Origin: Xanthomonas sp. GPE 39
Lineage (GTDB): Bacteria > Pseudomonadota > Gammaproteobacteria > Xanthomonadales > Xanthomonadaceae
Length of the DNA: 64,000 nt
Assembly: GCF_000963005.1 (NCBI RefSeq)
Contig: NZ_JZHZ01000007.1
Coordinates: 2,569,038-2,633,037, forward strand
Direction: 5' to 3'
Below, one piece after another: positions 49,620 to 58,625 of the stretch. Both the position numbers and the translations under genes were made by a program. The notes beneath the pieces were generated by a model, which did no database searches, was not told where the DNA came from, and saw only the letters and a program-made list of their open reading frames with translations. The number at the start of each line of letters is the position of its first letter. Within the stretch, counting starts at the first letter, position 1.

Positions 49620-50438
49620 GTGAACCCCACGACCGTCCCCGCCGCTGGTCAACGCTGGAACGCGCAAAGCTATGCCGCTGACGCCGGGTTCGTGCCGGCG
49701 CTAGGCACGGTGGTGCTGGAACTGCTGGCGCCGCAGCCGGGCGAACGTATCCTGGACCTAGGCTGCGGCGACGGCGTGCTGACCGCCAAGCTGGCCGCCA
49801 GCGGCGCCGACGTGCTCGGCGTGGACGCATCGCCCGAATTGGTCAGCGCCGCACGCACCCGCGGCATCGAAGCACAAGTGCAGGACGGGCATAAGCTACA
49901 GTTCGTGCAGCGCTTCGATGCGGTGTTCAGCAACGCTGCGCTGCACTGGATGCGCGAACCGGACCTGGTGCTGGATGGAGTGCGCCGCGCGCTGCGCCCC
50001 GGCGGTCGATTCGTGGGCGAATTTGGCGGTCATGGCAACGTTGCAGCGATCGTCACCGCGCTGCACGCGGCGCTGCGTCTACACGACGCGCCAACGCCAA
50101 CCTTCGCCTGGTTTTTTCCGACTGCCGATGCCTATGCGCAGCGCCTGCAAGCAAACGGCTTCCAGGTGCTGCAAAGCACGCTGCAGCCACGGCCCACGCC
50201 ACTTCCCACCGGCATGGCCGGCTGGCTGCGCACCTTCGCTGATCCATTCCTGTCCGGCATCGATGCAGGGCTCCACAAGGAAATCCTCACGACCGCCGTC
50301 GCATTACTGACGCCGACGCTATGCGACGATCACGGCCGCTGGAGCGCAGACTACGTCCGCCTGCGTTTCCACGCCATTTTGGCGGCCCAGGCCGAGCCAA
50401 CGCCTGAGTCCGCTCCTTCAAAGACCCCACAAGGTTAA
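49620..50438 (+). CDS. SAM-dependent methyltransferase inside the leu operon (Tam-like)
   Basis: 272 residues from the GTG at 49620, five bases after the leuA stop. Class I methyltransferase: SAM motif I ILDLGCGDGVLTAKLAA (residues ~43-59), then VLGVDASPELVSAARTRG, motif-II-like FDAVFSNAALHWM and ALRPGGRF. It resembles trans-aconitate methyltransferase (Tam) in general plan (WNAQSYAADAGFV near the N-terminus). Yeast Tmt1, a Tam relative, methylates 3-isopropylmalate. An isopropylmalate-type substrate is therefore an attractive but untested idea. Confidence 0.85.
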   Translation: MNPTTVPAAGQRWNAQSYAADAGFVPALGTVVLELLAPQPGERILDLGCGDGVLTAKLAASGADVLGVDASPELVSAARTRGIEAQVQDGHKLQFVQRFDAVFSNAALHWMREPDLVLDGVRRALRPGGRFVGEFGGHGNVAAIVTALHAALRLHDAPTPTFAWFFPTADAYAQRLQANGFQVLQSTLQPRPTPLPTGMAGWLRTFADPFLSGIDAGLHKEILTTAVALLTPTLCDDHGRWSADYVRLRFHAILAAQAEPTPESAPSKTPQG

Positions 50439-50444
50439 TAGGTA

Positions 50445-51872
50445 ATGAACCCAGCCCCCCGCACCCTGTACGACAAACTGTGGGACGCGCACGTCGTCGT
50501 CCCGGAAAGCGACACGGCCCCCGCCGTGCTGTACATCGATCTACACCTGATCCACGAAGTGACCTCGCCGCAGGCGTTCACCGAACTCAAGACGCGCGGC
50601 CTGCAGCCACGCCGCCCCGAACGCACCAAGGCGACGATGGATCACTCCACGCCCACCCTTCCGCGCGCGGCCGACGGCAGCTTGCCATACGCCAGCAAAG
50701 CTTCCGAAGCACAGGTGGACATGCTCGCGCGCAACTGCGCCGACTATGGCATCGAACTGTTCGACATGGGCTCGGCGAACCGCGGCATTGTCCATGTGAT
50801 CGCGCCGGAACAGGGGTTCACCCAACCCGGCATGACCATCGTCTGCGGCGACAGCCACACCTCCACCCACGGCGCATTCGGTGCGCTGGCGTTCGGCATC
50901 GGCACCAGCGAGGTCGGCCACGTCCTGGCGACCCAATGCCTGCTACAGCGCAAGGCCAAAACCATGGCGATCAACGTCGACGGCCCACTCGCGCCGGGCG
51001 TTGGCGCCAAGGACGTGATCCTGCACATCATCGGCGTGATTGGGGTCAACGGCGGCACCGGCCACGTGATCGAGTACCGCGGCTCCACCATCGAAGCGAT
51101 GGATATGGAACAGCGCATGACCCTGTGCAACATGTCGATCGAAGCCGGTGCGCGCGCCGGCATGGTGGCACCGGATCAGACCACCTTCGACTGGGTGGCC
51201 AACACGCCGCGCGGCCCCAAAGGCGCCGACTTCGATGCCGCCGTGCAACGTTGGTCGCAACTGCGCAGCGATGCTGGCGCACGCTTTGACGTGGAAGTGC
51301 GCATCGACGCACGCGACATCCGCCCAACCCTGACCTGGGGCACCCACCCGGGTACCGCGATCGCGGTGGACGTACCGATCCCGGCTGCACAGGATGCCGC
51401 GGCACAGAAGGGCCTGGACTACATGAAGCTGGAAGCAGGACACCCGTTGATCGGCACGCCGGTGGACGTGGTGTTCGTCGGTTCCTGCACCAACGGCCGG
51501 CTCAGCGACATGCGTCAGGTGGCGCAGGTACTGCGCGGCCGCAAGGTGGCCCCGCACGTGCGTATGCTGGTGGTGCCGGGTTCGGAAATCGTCAAGCACC
51601 AGGCCGAGGCCGAGGGCATCCACGACGTGGTGCGCGCCGCGGGTGCGGAATGGCGCGAATCCGGCTGCTCGATGTGTATCGCGATGAACGGCGATCTGGT
51701 CGCGCCAGGACAGTTGGCGGTGAGCACCAGCAACCGCAATTTCGAGGGCCGCCAGGGCCCCGGATCACGCACCCTGCTGGCCTCGCCGCTGACTGCAGCC
51801 TGGGCCGCGGTGAACGGCAAGGTCAGCGATCCGCGCACGCTGTTCGCCGATGCGAAGGACGGCGCGCGATGA
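50445..51872 (+). CDS. leuC: 3-Isopropylmalate dehydratase large subunit
   Basis: 475 residues, aconitase superfamily. Iron-sulphur ligands: [12 protein letters not shown] (Cys at ~346) and [13 protein letters not shown] (two Cys, CxxC). N-terminal [18 protein letters not shown] and [20 protein letters not shown] are typical. Works with LeuD to isomerise 2- to 3-isopropylmalate. Stop overlaps the next small frame (ATGA). Confidence 0.97.
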   Translation: MNPAPRTLYDKLWDAHVVVPESDTAPAVLYIDLHLIHEVTSPQAFTELKTRGLQPRRPERTKATMDHSTPTLPRAADGSLPYASKASEAQVDMLARNCADYGIELFDMGSANRGIVHVIAPEQGFTQPGMTIVCGDSHTSTHGAFGALAFGIGTSEVGHVLATQCLLQRKAKTMAINVDGPLAPGVGAKDVILHIIGVIGVNGGTGHVIEYRGSTIEAMDMEQRMTLCNMSIEAGARAGMVAPDQTTFDWVANTPRGPKGADFDAAVQRWSQLRSDAGARFDVEVRIDARDIRPTLTWGTHPGTAIAVDVPIPAAQDAAAQKGLDYMKLEAGHPLIGTPVDVVFVGSCTNGRLSDMRQVAQVLRGRKVAPHVRMLVVPGSEIVKHQAEAEGIHDVVRAAGAEWRESGCSMCIAMNGDLVAPGQLAVSTSNRNFEGRQGPGSRTLLASPLTAAWAAVNGKVSDPRTLFADAKDGAR

Positions 51873-52048
51873 CCCTGCACATCGCAACCTTCGCGGCCAC
51901 GTTGACCTTCGTGGCGGCAAGCACACGCGCCTTTGCCCATCGCGGCAAGCCGCTGTTACCTCCGCACGTATCCACTCCGGCGCTGATGCCGGCACCGCAA
52001 AACATCATGGCGGGAACCATTTCCGCCGTATCCCAGGAGACACCGTGA
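51869..52048 (+). CDS. 59-residue peptide coupled between leuC and leuD
   Basis: Starts in an ATGA overlap with leuC and ends in TGATG with the leuD start, so it is translationally coupled on both sides. The N-terminus looks like a short hydrophobic/signal-like segment ([18 protein letters not shown]), then a Pro-rich tail ([20 protein letters not shown]). Function unknown. It may exist only to carry ribosomes to leuD, whose AGGAGA site lies inside it, or be a real membrane-attached peptide. Confidence 0.6.
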   Translation: MTLHIATFAATLTFVAASTRAFAHRGKPLLPPHVSTPALMPAPQNIMAGTISAVSQETP

Positions 52049-52626
52049 TGGCCGGCTTCGCCACCCTCACCTCGCGCAGCGTGGTACTGCGCCAAACCAA
52101 CATCGACACCGACCAGATCATTCCGGCGCGCTTCCTGTCCACCACAGAACGCGCCGGTCTTGGCCGCCACGCCTTCAACGATTGGCGCTTACAGGCAGAT
52201 GGCACGCCGAACCCGGAATTCGCCTTCAACCAGCCGCACAACGCTGGCCGCCAGATCCTGCTGGCGGGGCGCAACTTCGGCTGCGGCTCTTCGCGCGAGC
52301 ACGCTCCATGGGCGCTCACCGACCTTGGCCTGCGCGCCATCGTCAGCAGCGAAATCGCCGACATCTTCCGCAACAACAGCCTCAAGAACGGCCTGCTGCC
52401 GATCGTGCTGGCCGAGGACGACGTACAGACGCTGATGCAGCGTCCGGACGACGAACTGACCGTGGACGTGGCCGCACGCGAGCTACGCACGCCCGACGGG
52501 CGCGTCTATGCGTTCCCGCTCGATAACTTCTCGCAGACCTGCCTGCTCGAAGGCGTGGACGAAATGGGCTACCTGCTGTTGCGCCAACCCGATATCGAAC
52601 GTTACGAGGCTACCCATGCACGCTGA
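52048..52626 (+). CDS. leuD: 3-Isopropylmalate dehydratase small subunit
   Basis: 192 residues. Family features: [36 protein letters not shown] (the swivel-domain loop) and [13 protein letters not shown]. It forms the active enzyme with LeuC. AGGAGA precedes the ATG and the upstream stop overlaps it. Its own end overlaps leuB by 11 bases. Confidence 0.97.
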   Translation: MAGFATLTSRSVVLRQTNIDTDQIIPARFLSTTERAGLGRHAFNDWRLQADGTPNPEFAFNQPHNAGRQILLAGRNFGCGSSREHAPWALTDLGLRAIVSSEIADIFRNNSLKNGLLPIVLAEDDVQTLMQRPDDELTVDVAARELRTPDGRVYAFPLDNFSQTCLLEGVDEMGYLLLRQPDIERYEATHAR

Positions 52627-53695
52627 CATTGTCGTCCTACCTGGCGACGGCATCGGCCCCGAGGTCACCGCTGCGGCGGTCTCGGTGCTGCACGCCATCG
52701 CTCACCGCTACCAGCACACCTTCCAATTCCACGAGCACGATATCGGCGGGATCGCCATCGACCGCCACGGCGAGCCATTGCCGGCGGCAACGTTGCAGGC
52801 GTGCAAACAGGCCGACGCCGTGCTGCTGGGTGCAGTCGGTGGGCCAAAATGGTCCGATCCCAACGCCAAGGTGCGCCCCGAACAAGGCTTGCTGGCGATC
52901 CGCCGTGGCCTGGGCCTGTTCGCCAACCTGCGTCCGGTCAAGCCGCATCCGGCAGCACTGGACGCCTCCCCGATCAAAGCGCATCTGCTGAACGGCGTGG
53001 ACATCGTGGTGGTGCGCGAACTGACCGGCGGCATCTACTTCGGCGACAAGACCCGCAACGCGACCGAAGCCAGCGACCTGTGCCGCTACAGCGTCGAAGA
53101 AATCGAACGCGTGCTGCGCAGCGCTTTCCGTCTTGCGCAACAACGCCGCAATCACGTCACCTCGGTGGACAAGGCCAATGTGCTGGAAACCTCGCGACTG
53201 TGGCGCGACGTGGCCGCGCGTATCGGCCGCGACGAATTCCCCGAGGTGCGCCTGGAACACCAACTGGTCGATTCGATGGCCATGCACCTGCTGGCCAAGC
53301 CGCGCGAGTACGACGTGATCGTCACCGAGAACATGTTCGGCGACATCCTCACCGACGAAGCCTCGATGCTGGCCGGTTCGTTGGGCCTACTGCCGTCTGC
53401 CTCGCTGGGCGACGGTCGCATCGGCTTGTACGAACCGATCCACGGTTCGGCCCCGGACATCGCCGGCAAGGGCATCGCCAACCCCTACGCGACGATCCTC
53501 AGCACGGCGATGCTGTTGCGCCACTCGCTCGGCCTGAATGCCGAGGCGGAAGCCATCGAGCAGGCGGTGGGTGCCGCACTGGACGCAAAGGTGTTCACTG
53601 CCGATCTGGCCGCACCCGGCCACGGCATTTCCACCGAAGCCGCAGCACGCGCGGTCCTAGAGCAGCTCGGCGTCGCGAGCGCGACAGTACGCTGA
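52616..53695 (+). CDS. leuB: 3-Isopropylmalate dehydrogenase
   Basis: 359 residues, oxidising and decarboxylating 3-isopropylmalate with NAD. Motifs: [31 protein letters not shown], the metal-binding [20 protein letters not shown] and [18 protein letters not shown]. Last gene of the operon; the 11-bp-stem terminator follows 12 bases later. Confidence 0.97.
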   Translation: MHADIVVLPGDGIGPEVTAAAVSVLHAIAHRYQHTFQFHEHDIGGIAIDRHGEPLPAATLQACKQADAVLLGAVGGPKWSDPNAKVRPEQGLLAIRRGLGLFANLRPVKPHPAALDASPIKAHLLNGVDIVVVRELTGGIYFGDKTRNATEASDLCRYSVEEIERVLRSAFRLAQQRRNHVTSVDKANVLETSRLWRDVAARIGRDEFPEVRLEHQLVDSMAMHLLAKPREYDVIVTENMFGDILTDEASMLAGSLGLLPSASLGDGRIGLYEPIHGSAPDIAGKGIANPYATILSTAMLLRHSLGLNAEAEAIEQAVGAALDAKVFTADLAAPGHGISTEAAARAVLEQLGVASATVR

Positions 53696-53707
53696 GCGCG
53701 CTGGCAA

Positions 53708-53739
53708 CGTGGTGCCCGCACGCGGGCGCCACGATTTTT
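53708..53739 (+). terminator. Terminator of the ilv-leu operon
   Basis: An 11-bp stem, CGTGGTGCCCG (53708-53718) with CGGGCGCCACG (53723-53733; one G-T pair), closes a CACG loop and is followed by ATTTTTG. It ends the branched-chain operon. Confidence 0.9.
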
Positions 53740-53787
53740 GCAACCAATCGCGACCCACGGGCACGCGCAGAGTTAAAGCACAGAGTT

Positions 53788-56700
53788 CTAGCCGACCACC
53801 CGATCGCGGCCTTCGTGCTTGGCCTGGTACAGATGCTTGTCGGCCTGTAGCAACAGGTCGCGGCGTGTACACAACGTCGGCGAAAGACAGGCAAAACCGA
53901 TACTGGCGGTAAACTGCACGACGCACCCATCATCGTCTTGCAAGGTGAGGGTAGCGAAACGAGCGCGCAAGCTATCCAAACACATCAATGCCTGCTCGCG
54001 ATCCAGACCAGGCAACACCAACAGAAATTCCTCGCCGCCATGACGGGCCGCGAAGGCATTATCGCCCAGGGCAACGCGCAGCAAGTCGCCGACCCGGCGC
54101 AGCACTTCGTCGCCGATCTCGTGACCGTAAGCGTCGTTGATCTTCTTGAAGTAATCGATGTCGAGTAACGCCACACACAGTGGCGTAGGCGTGACAATGG
54201 CCTGCTCCAACGCGGCGGTAAGGTAGGGTTCGGCGGTATGCCGATTCGGCAAGCCGGTCAACGCATCGTGACCCGCTTGATAGGCAAGCTTGCGCACCAG
54301 TTCGTCACGTTCGCGATTGGCCGCCGTCAGCGCCATATTATTCGCCCGCAACTCGTGAGTACGATCAGCAATAATCGCATTGAGGCGACGTTGACGGCGC
54401 CGATGACGATAAGTACGGCCGCGATACCACCACAGCAATAAACCGCTGACACTCATTGATGCGAACAATACGAACGGCCAACGCTGCCAGAACGGCGGCA
54501 CCAGTTGCAGACGGAACGAGACGCTGCCAATCCGCTCGCTGCGCGACCAATCCAATGGGCTGATGATCGCCTGCACCTCCAGGCGATAATCGCCCGGCGG
54601 CAGGTTGGTATAAATCGCTTCTTCGCTGCTACCGGCATCGATCCATTGGCGATCGAACCCATACAGGCGATAGCGATAACGGATCTTGTCTGGGGATCGG
54701 AAACTCAGCCCAGCGTAGCGAATCGCCAACCGCGCGACACCCCCATGCAAGGTGTAGTCACGATGCAACGCGAGTGGCTTGCCGTTGACCTGCAGGCTCT
54801 CGATCACCAACGGTGGCGGGCGCACGCTGCGTAGTCCTGGCAACGTCGGATCGATCAACCCCAGGCCCTCGGAAGTCGGGATCAACAGCGTGCCGTCGTG
54901 GCTGCGCCAGCCCGCCGGCGCACTGCTACCGTTGACCTGGCTGCCCGGCATGCCATCGCTGCGGTCGAGTACGTCCACCACTAACTTCGTGCGCTTGCCG
55001 GCATCCAATTGCTTCAGATCCGCACGCGGAATACGGAACACACCTAAGTTACTCGTCGCCCATATATTGCCGTGCTTGTCATCGAGAAGCCGGAATAACT
55101 TATCGCGCGGCAGACCAATGCGATGATCGTAGAGACGGAACCGCCCGCCGCTTCGTCGCAATAGACCATGATCGGTGGCAATCCAGAGGGTGCCATCTGG
55201 ATCTTCGAGGAAATCGAATATGTTCTGCGCCTGAAATCCACTCCCGCTCGGGGTGCCCTTCAACGCACCATCGGACGATATTGTCGCAATGCCCTGGTTG
55301 GTCCCGATCCACAGGACTCCGGCGCGATCACGGTACAGCGTTTGCACATGCGATCCAGGCAATCCATCAGCGGTACCGTAGGCGCGTTTATAAGCCCCCT
55401 TGCGATAAAGCAAGCCATCATTGCTACCGATCCACAGGCCACCATCGGCATCGAGCGACACTGCACGCACCATGGTCTTGGGAACTCCGGCCTCGACACC
55501 AAGTCGTTGCCTGATCGCGCCATCGGCCGACAACAACAACACGCCTTGGCTGTCGGTCCCTACCCACATGCCACCATCCTTGGTCGGTTCCAGCGCCAAC
55601 GCCGCCGGATCCCGACCGGGTTGATTACCAATGCGCAACGCGCGGATGCGGCCGTGCTGCCAAAGATCGAGTCCGGTCGCGTGGCCGATCCAGATGGCGC
55701 CATCGGCGCTTTGCCGAACTACGCGCACATAATTGTTTCCCAATCCATCACGCCGGGTAAGACCACCAGCATCGCCCTTGGCAACGCGATATAGACCATC
55801 GCTGCTGCCTGCCCAAATCAGGCCTTCGCGATCCTCGATCAAGGTTGTGCTGAACACACCGGAGATCGACAGAATTTGCTCACTCTCCCCTTCAGGCAAA
55901 CGCCGCAGCAGTTGCCCGTTGGACATGGTCATCCAGAGCTGATTTTCTTGGTCCTGCAACGCGGACACAACACGCTCTCCACGTTGCAGCCATTGCACCT
56001 GACCGTCATCGCTGCGCCAGAGCAGGCCGATATCGGTAGCGACCAGCAGCCCCCCCTTGCGATCACGCGCCAAGTTGCGGATCGACGCTGTCTGCATCGC
56101 CGTGCTGCCCCAGCGGGATGCCGAGGCAGTCGCCGAGGCCAGTCGGAACAGCCCCTGCGAGGTCCCCACCAGCAACCCATCACCGTCTTGCAACAAACAC
56201 ACAACTTGGGCTTTACGCATGCCAGCGAGCTTGCCGACATCAACCAAACGGCCATCGCGCTCGATCCGGAACAGGCCATCCTCGTTACCGACCCACACTG
56301 CGCCGTCGGCATCGCGCAATATGACTTTCGCCCGCAACTGTTGCGCGCGCGTGTCGCCCAGATGTTGCCAGCGCCCCGCGGCATAGCGGAACACGCCGTT
56401 ATAAGCGGTCCCGACCAGCACGCCACCATCGGGCTCGGCCACGACCGAGAACACGTTGGACAGATCCATGCCTGGCGTATTTTGCCGGTCGAACGAGGTA
56501 AAGATGCGGCCATCGAAACGTGCCACGCCTTCCCAGGTCGCAACCCAGATCATGCCATCACGATCCTGCACCAGAGCATGCACCAGGTTGTGCGGCAGCC
56601 CTTCCTCCATGGTCCAGCGGGCGATCACCGGACGATTGAGTACCTCGCGCTCGGTCAGCGACGGCACCTGCTGCGCGGTTGCGGTTGCGGTTGCGGTTGC

Positions 56701-56850
56701 GGTTGCGGTTGCGGTTGCGGTTGCGGTTGCGGTTGCGCATAGGCTGCACAGCAGCAGCAACAAAAGGCGCAAACCCAGTGCCAGACAACGGTGCATCGCG
56801 CACGCACGAACGCGCTCGCGATTCTGATGAATCCATTGCCCCTGTTTCAT
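53788..56850 (-). CDS. Ligand-sensor diguanylate cyclase (propeller-Y_Y_Y-GGDEF)
   Basis: About 1020 residues from the ATG at 56850 (GGA upstream); an ATG at 56796, just before the hydrophobic LALGLRLLLLLLCSL signal region, is an alternative. The periplasmic part has many two-component-regulator propeller repeats (for example GLPHNLVHALVQDRDGMIWV), then a Y_Y_Y domain (LAIRYAGLSFRSPDKIRYRY). One membrane span (FVLFASMSVSGLLLWWY) leads to a coiled coil and a GGDEF domain with GGEEF (RHGGEEFLLVLP), so cyclase activity is likely. No EAL or histidine kinase domain is present. An Ala-Thr repeat follows the signal region (see 56677-56736). Confidence 0.9.
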   Translation of the reverse strand: MKQGQWIHQNRERVRACAMHRCLALGLRLLLLLLCSLCATATATATATATATATATATAQQVPSLTEREVLNRPVIARWTMEEGLPHNLVHALVQDRDGMIWVATWEGVARFDGRIFTSFDRQNTPGMDLSNVFSVVAEPDGGVLVGTAYNGVFRYAAGRWQHLGDTRAQQLRAKVILRDADGAVWVGNEDGLFRIERDGRLVDVGKLAGMRKAQVVCLLQDGDGLLVGTSQGLFRLASATASASRWGSTAMQTASIRNLARDRKGGLLVATDIGLLWRSDDGQVQWLQRGERVVSALQDQENQLWMTMSNGQLLRRLPEGESEQILSISGVFSTTLIEDREGLIWAGSSDGLYRVAKGDAGGLTRRDGLGNNYVRVVRQSADGAIWIGHATGLDLWQHGRIRALRIGNQPGRDPAALALEPTKDGGMWVGTDSQGVLLLSADGAIRQRLGVEAGVPKTMVRAVSLDADGGLWIGSNDGLLYRKGAYKRAYGTADGLPGSHVQTLYRDRAGVLWIGTNQGIATISSDGALKGTPSGSGFQAQNIFDFLEDPDGTLWIATDHGLLRRSGGRFRLYDHRIGLPRDKLFRLLDDKHGNIWATSNLGVFRIPRADLKQLDAGKRTKLVVDVLDRSDGMPGSQVNGSSAPAGWRSHDGTLLIPTSEGLGLIDPTLPGLRSVRPPPLVIESLQVNGKPLALHRDYTLHGGVARLAIRYAGLSFRSPDKIRYRYRLYGFDRQWIDAGSSEEAIYTNLPPGDYRLEVQAIISPLDWSRSERIGSVSFRLQLVPPFWQRWPFVLFASMSVSGLLLWWYRGRTYRHRRRQRRLNAIIADRTHELRANNMALTAANRERDELVRKLAYQAGHDALTGLPNRHTAEPYLTAALEQAIVTPTPLCVALLDIDYFKKINDAYGHEIGDEVLRRVGDLLRVALGDNAFAARHGGEEFLLVLPGLDREQALMCLDSLRARFATLTLQDDDGCVVQFTASIGFACLSPTLCTRRDLLLQADKHLYQAKHEGRDRVVG
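56677..56736 (-). repeat. Hexanucleotide tandem repeat (GCAACC)10 within the sensor gene
   Basis: Ten perfect copies of GGTTGC on the plus strand, GCAACC in the coding direction, encoding ten Ala-Thr pairs directly after the signal-peptide hydrophobic core. Slipped-strand changes would add or remove two residues without shifting the frame, so they could change export or the linker but not switch the gene off. Confidence 0.9.
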
Positions 56851-57119
56851 CACATTCCGAATCGCACCGGCAACGGCGCTCGGCATCCCATATTGCAAGC
56901 GGATTAATCTATCACCGAGCACTCGAGGTCAATGTCAGGATATTCCCGACCTGCGCAGCAGGCCGTACGACATCTATTCAGCACGGGAATCGGGATGCGC
57001 CATAGGCGAGCCATCACTCAGGCATAACAATTTCGACGCATTGAACGGAGCAGATGAACCGCCGCCATCCATGCACCACGATCAAGATAATAAACCCAGC
57101 GGTGTAGTATATATATCGA

Positions 57120-57129
57120 ACCGACTGGT
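57120..57129. promoter_or_regulatory. Candidate TetR operator/promoter before the regulator gene
   Basis: ACCGACTGGT (ACC-N4-GGT symmetry) lies 14 bases before the TetR-gene ATG inside an AT-rich stretch with TATATATA and TATAGT promoter-like boxes (57108-57135). Position and symmetry fit autoregulation by the TetR protein; not proven. Confidence 0.35.
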
Positions 57130-57143
57130 ATAGTATTTTCACT

Positions 57144-57809
57144 ATGGCCCATCAATCGTCAGCCACCCCATCACCCAAGCCCTCTTCACGTCCTGCCGGA
57201 CCAGGACGCCCCAAGGACATGGGCAAGCGTGCAGCGATCTTGGAAGCGGCCAAGCACATGTTCACCGAACTGGGTTTCGGCCGGGTCAGCATGGACGGTA
57301 TCGCCGCCCGTGCCGGCGTCTCCAAGCTCACCGTCTACAGTCACTACGGCGACAAGGAGACCCTGTTCGCCGAGGCGGTGCGCGCGCAATGCCAAGCGCT
57401 ACTGCCCGACGCCCTGTTTGGTCATCCGCTGAAAGGCCCGCTGCGCGCGCAACTGGTGGAAATCGGCCTAGCCTACTTCGCAATGATCAGCAGCGAAGAG
57501 GCGATGGCCACCTATCGCATGATGCTGAGCCCGAACACAGGCGACGAACACGTCCGCGAGATGTTCTGGAATGCCGGCCCAAAGCGCACCCGACAGGATC
57601 TAGGACAATTACTCCAGGCCTATGTGGCGACCGGCGAACTCGAGATCGCCGATATGTCGCTGGCCGCCTCGCAGTTCTTCTCTCTGGTCAAGGGCGAACT
57701 GCACTCGCTGATGATGTGCGGCCTGTGCCGCAACCCCAGCCAGACGCATATCCGCACACATGTGCATGCCAGTGTCGACTGCTTCCTGCGCGCCTATGCG
57801 GCGCGCTGA
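57144..57809 (+). CDS. TetR-family transcriptional regulator
   Basis: 221 residues. After a Ser/Pro-rich N-terminus (GPGRPKDMGKR), the TetR helix-turn-helix occupies ~28-75 (AAILEAAKHMFTELGFGRVS, GIAARAGVSKLTVYSHYGDK). The C-terminal part (AMISSEEAMATYRMMLSP, AASQFFSLVKGELHSLMM) fits the AefR-like group. It lies 135 bases upstream of pcm-tolC on the same strand, so it may regulate that unit and its own promoter; ligand unknown. Confidence 0.92.
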   Translation: MAHQSSATPSPKPSSRPAGPGRPKDMGKRAAILEAAKHMFTELGFGRVSMDGIAARAGVSKLTVYSHYGDKETLFAEAVRAQCQALLPDALFGHPLKGPLRAQLVEIGLAYFAMISSEEAMATYRMMLSPNTGDEHVREMFWNAGPKRTRQDLGQLLQAYVATGELEIADMSLAASQFFSLVKGELHSLMMCGLCRNPSQTHIRTHVHASVDCFLRAYAAR

Positions 57810-57944
57810 GTCCACGCGGCGTGCGCGGTCAGGTACCGATGACTTCCGGCACTGCGCCTCACGCTGTCCCAAAGGCGATGCTGCTGCATACGCTCAATCT
57901 CTGCGCCAGCTAAAATGCGCGCCCCTCTGCGTTGGATGCCCGAA

Positions 57945-58607
57945 ATGACGATCGACTACTCCCAAGCCCGCGAAAAAATGGTTGAACAGCAGATCCGCCC
58001 GTGGGACGTGCTCGACCTCCGCGTGCTCGACGTGCTGTCGCGGCTGCCGCGCGAGACTTTCGTGCCGCAGAGCCACCGGGAGGTCGCTTATGCCGACCTG
58101 GAGATTCCGCTGGGCCACGGCCAGTACATGATGAAGCCGGTCATCGAGGGGCGCATGTTGCAGGCACTGGACCTGCAACCTGGCGAGGACGTGCTGGAAA
58201 TCGGCACGGGCAGCGGGTTCGTCAGCGCCTGCCTGGGCGAGCTGGGCCGCGAGGTGGTGAGCCTGGAGATCGAAGCCGCCCTGGCCACAGCCGCGCGTGC
58301 CAACCTCGACGCCGCCGGACTGGGAAGCAATATTCGCATCGAGACCGCCGACGCATTGACCTGGACCCCGGGCGAGCGACGCTTCGATGTGATCTGCGTG
58401 ACCGCCGCTGTCACCGAGATTCCAGCACAGTTTCTGACTTGGCTGCGTCCAGGCGGCCGCCTGTTCGCCATCCGCGGTCGCGCCCCGGTCATGGAAGCAG
58501 TACGGATCCACGCCAACGCCGGCACACCACGCACGGAATCGCTGTTCGAAACCGACCTGGCATATTACCTGCGTGGTACCGCGCCAGTTCCTCAGTTCAC
58601 ATTCTGA
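57945..58607 (+). CDS. Protein-L-isoaspartate O-methyltransferase family protein
   Basis: 220 residues from the ATG at 57945 (MTIDYSQAREKMVEQQIRPW). SAM-binding VLEIGTGSGFVSACLGEL (residues ~78-95) and VVSLEIEAALATAA are PCMT-like. The N-terminal half has the DVLSRLPRETFVP and HGQYMMKPVIEGRMLQAL regions. A TAAAAT -10-like box lies at 57911. Located 18 bases before tolC; this linkage is common in xanthomonads and pseudomonads. Whether it truly repairs isoaspartate is not certain. Confidence 0.88.
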   Translation: MTIDYSQAREKMVEQQIRPWDVLDLRVLDVLSRLPRETFVPQSHREVAYADLEIPLGHGQYMMKPVIEGRMLQALDLQPGEDVLEIGTGSGFVSACLGELGREVVSLEIEAALATAARANLDAAGLGSNIRIETADALTWTPGERRFDVICVTAAVTEIPAQFLTWLRPGGRLFAIRGRAPVMEAVRIHANAGTPRTESLFETDLAYYLRGTAPVPQFTF

Positions 58608-58625
58608 TCTATCAAGGAAGCCGCA

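Noticed and set aside
56677..56736. CRISPR array or promoter-like repeat at the GGTTGC tract
   Set aside because: Units are contiguous 6-mers with no spacers and lie inside a coding frame; no CRISPR array was seen anywhere in the window.
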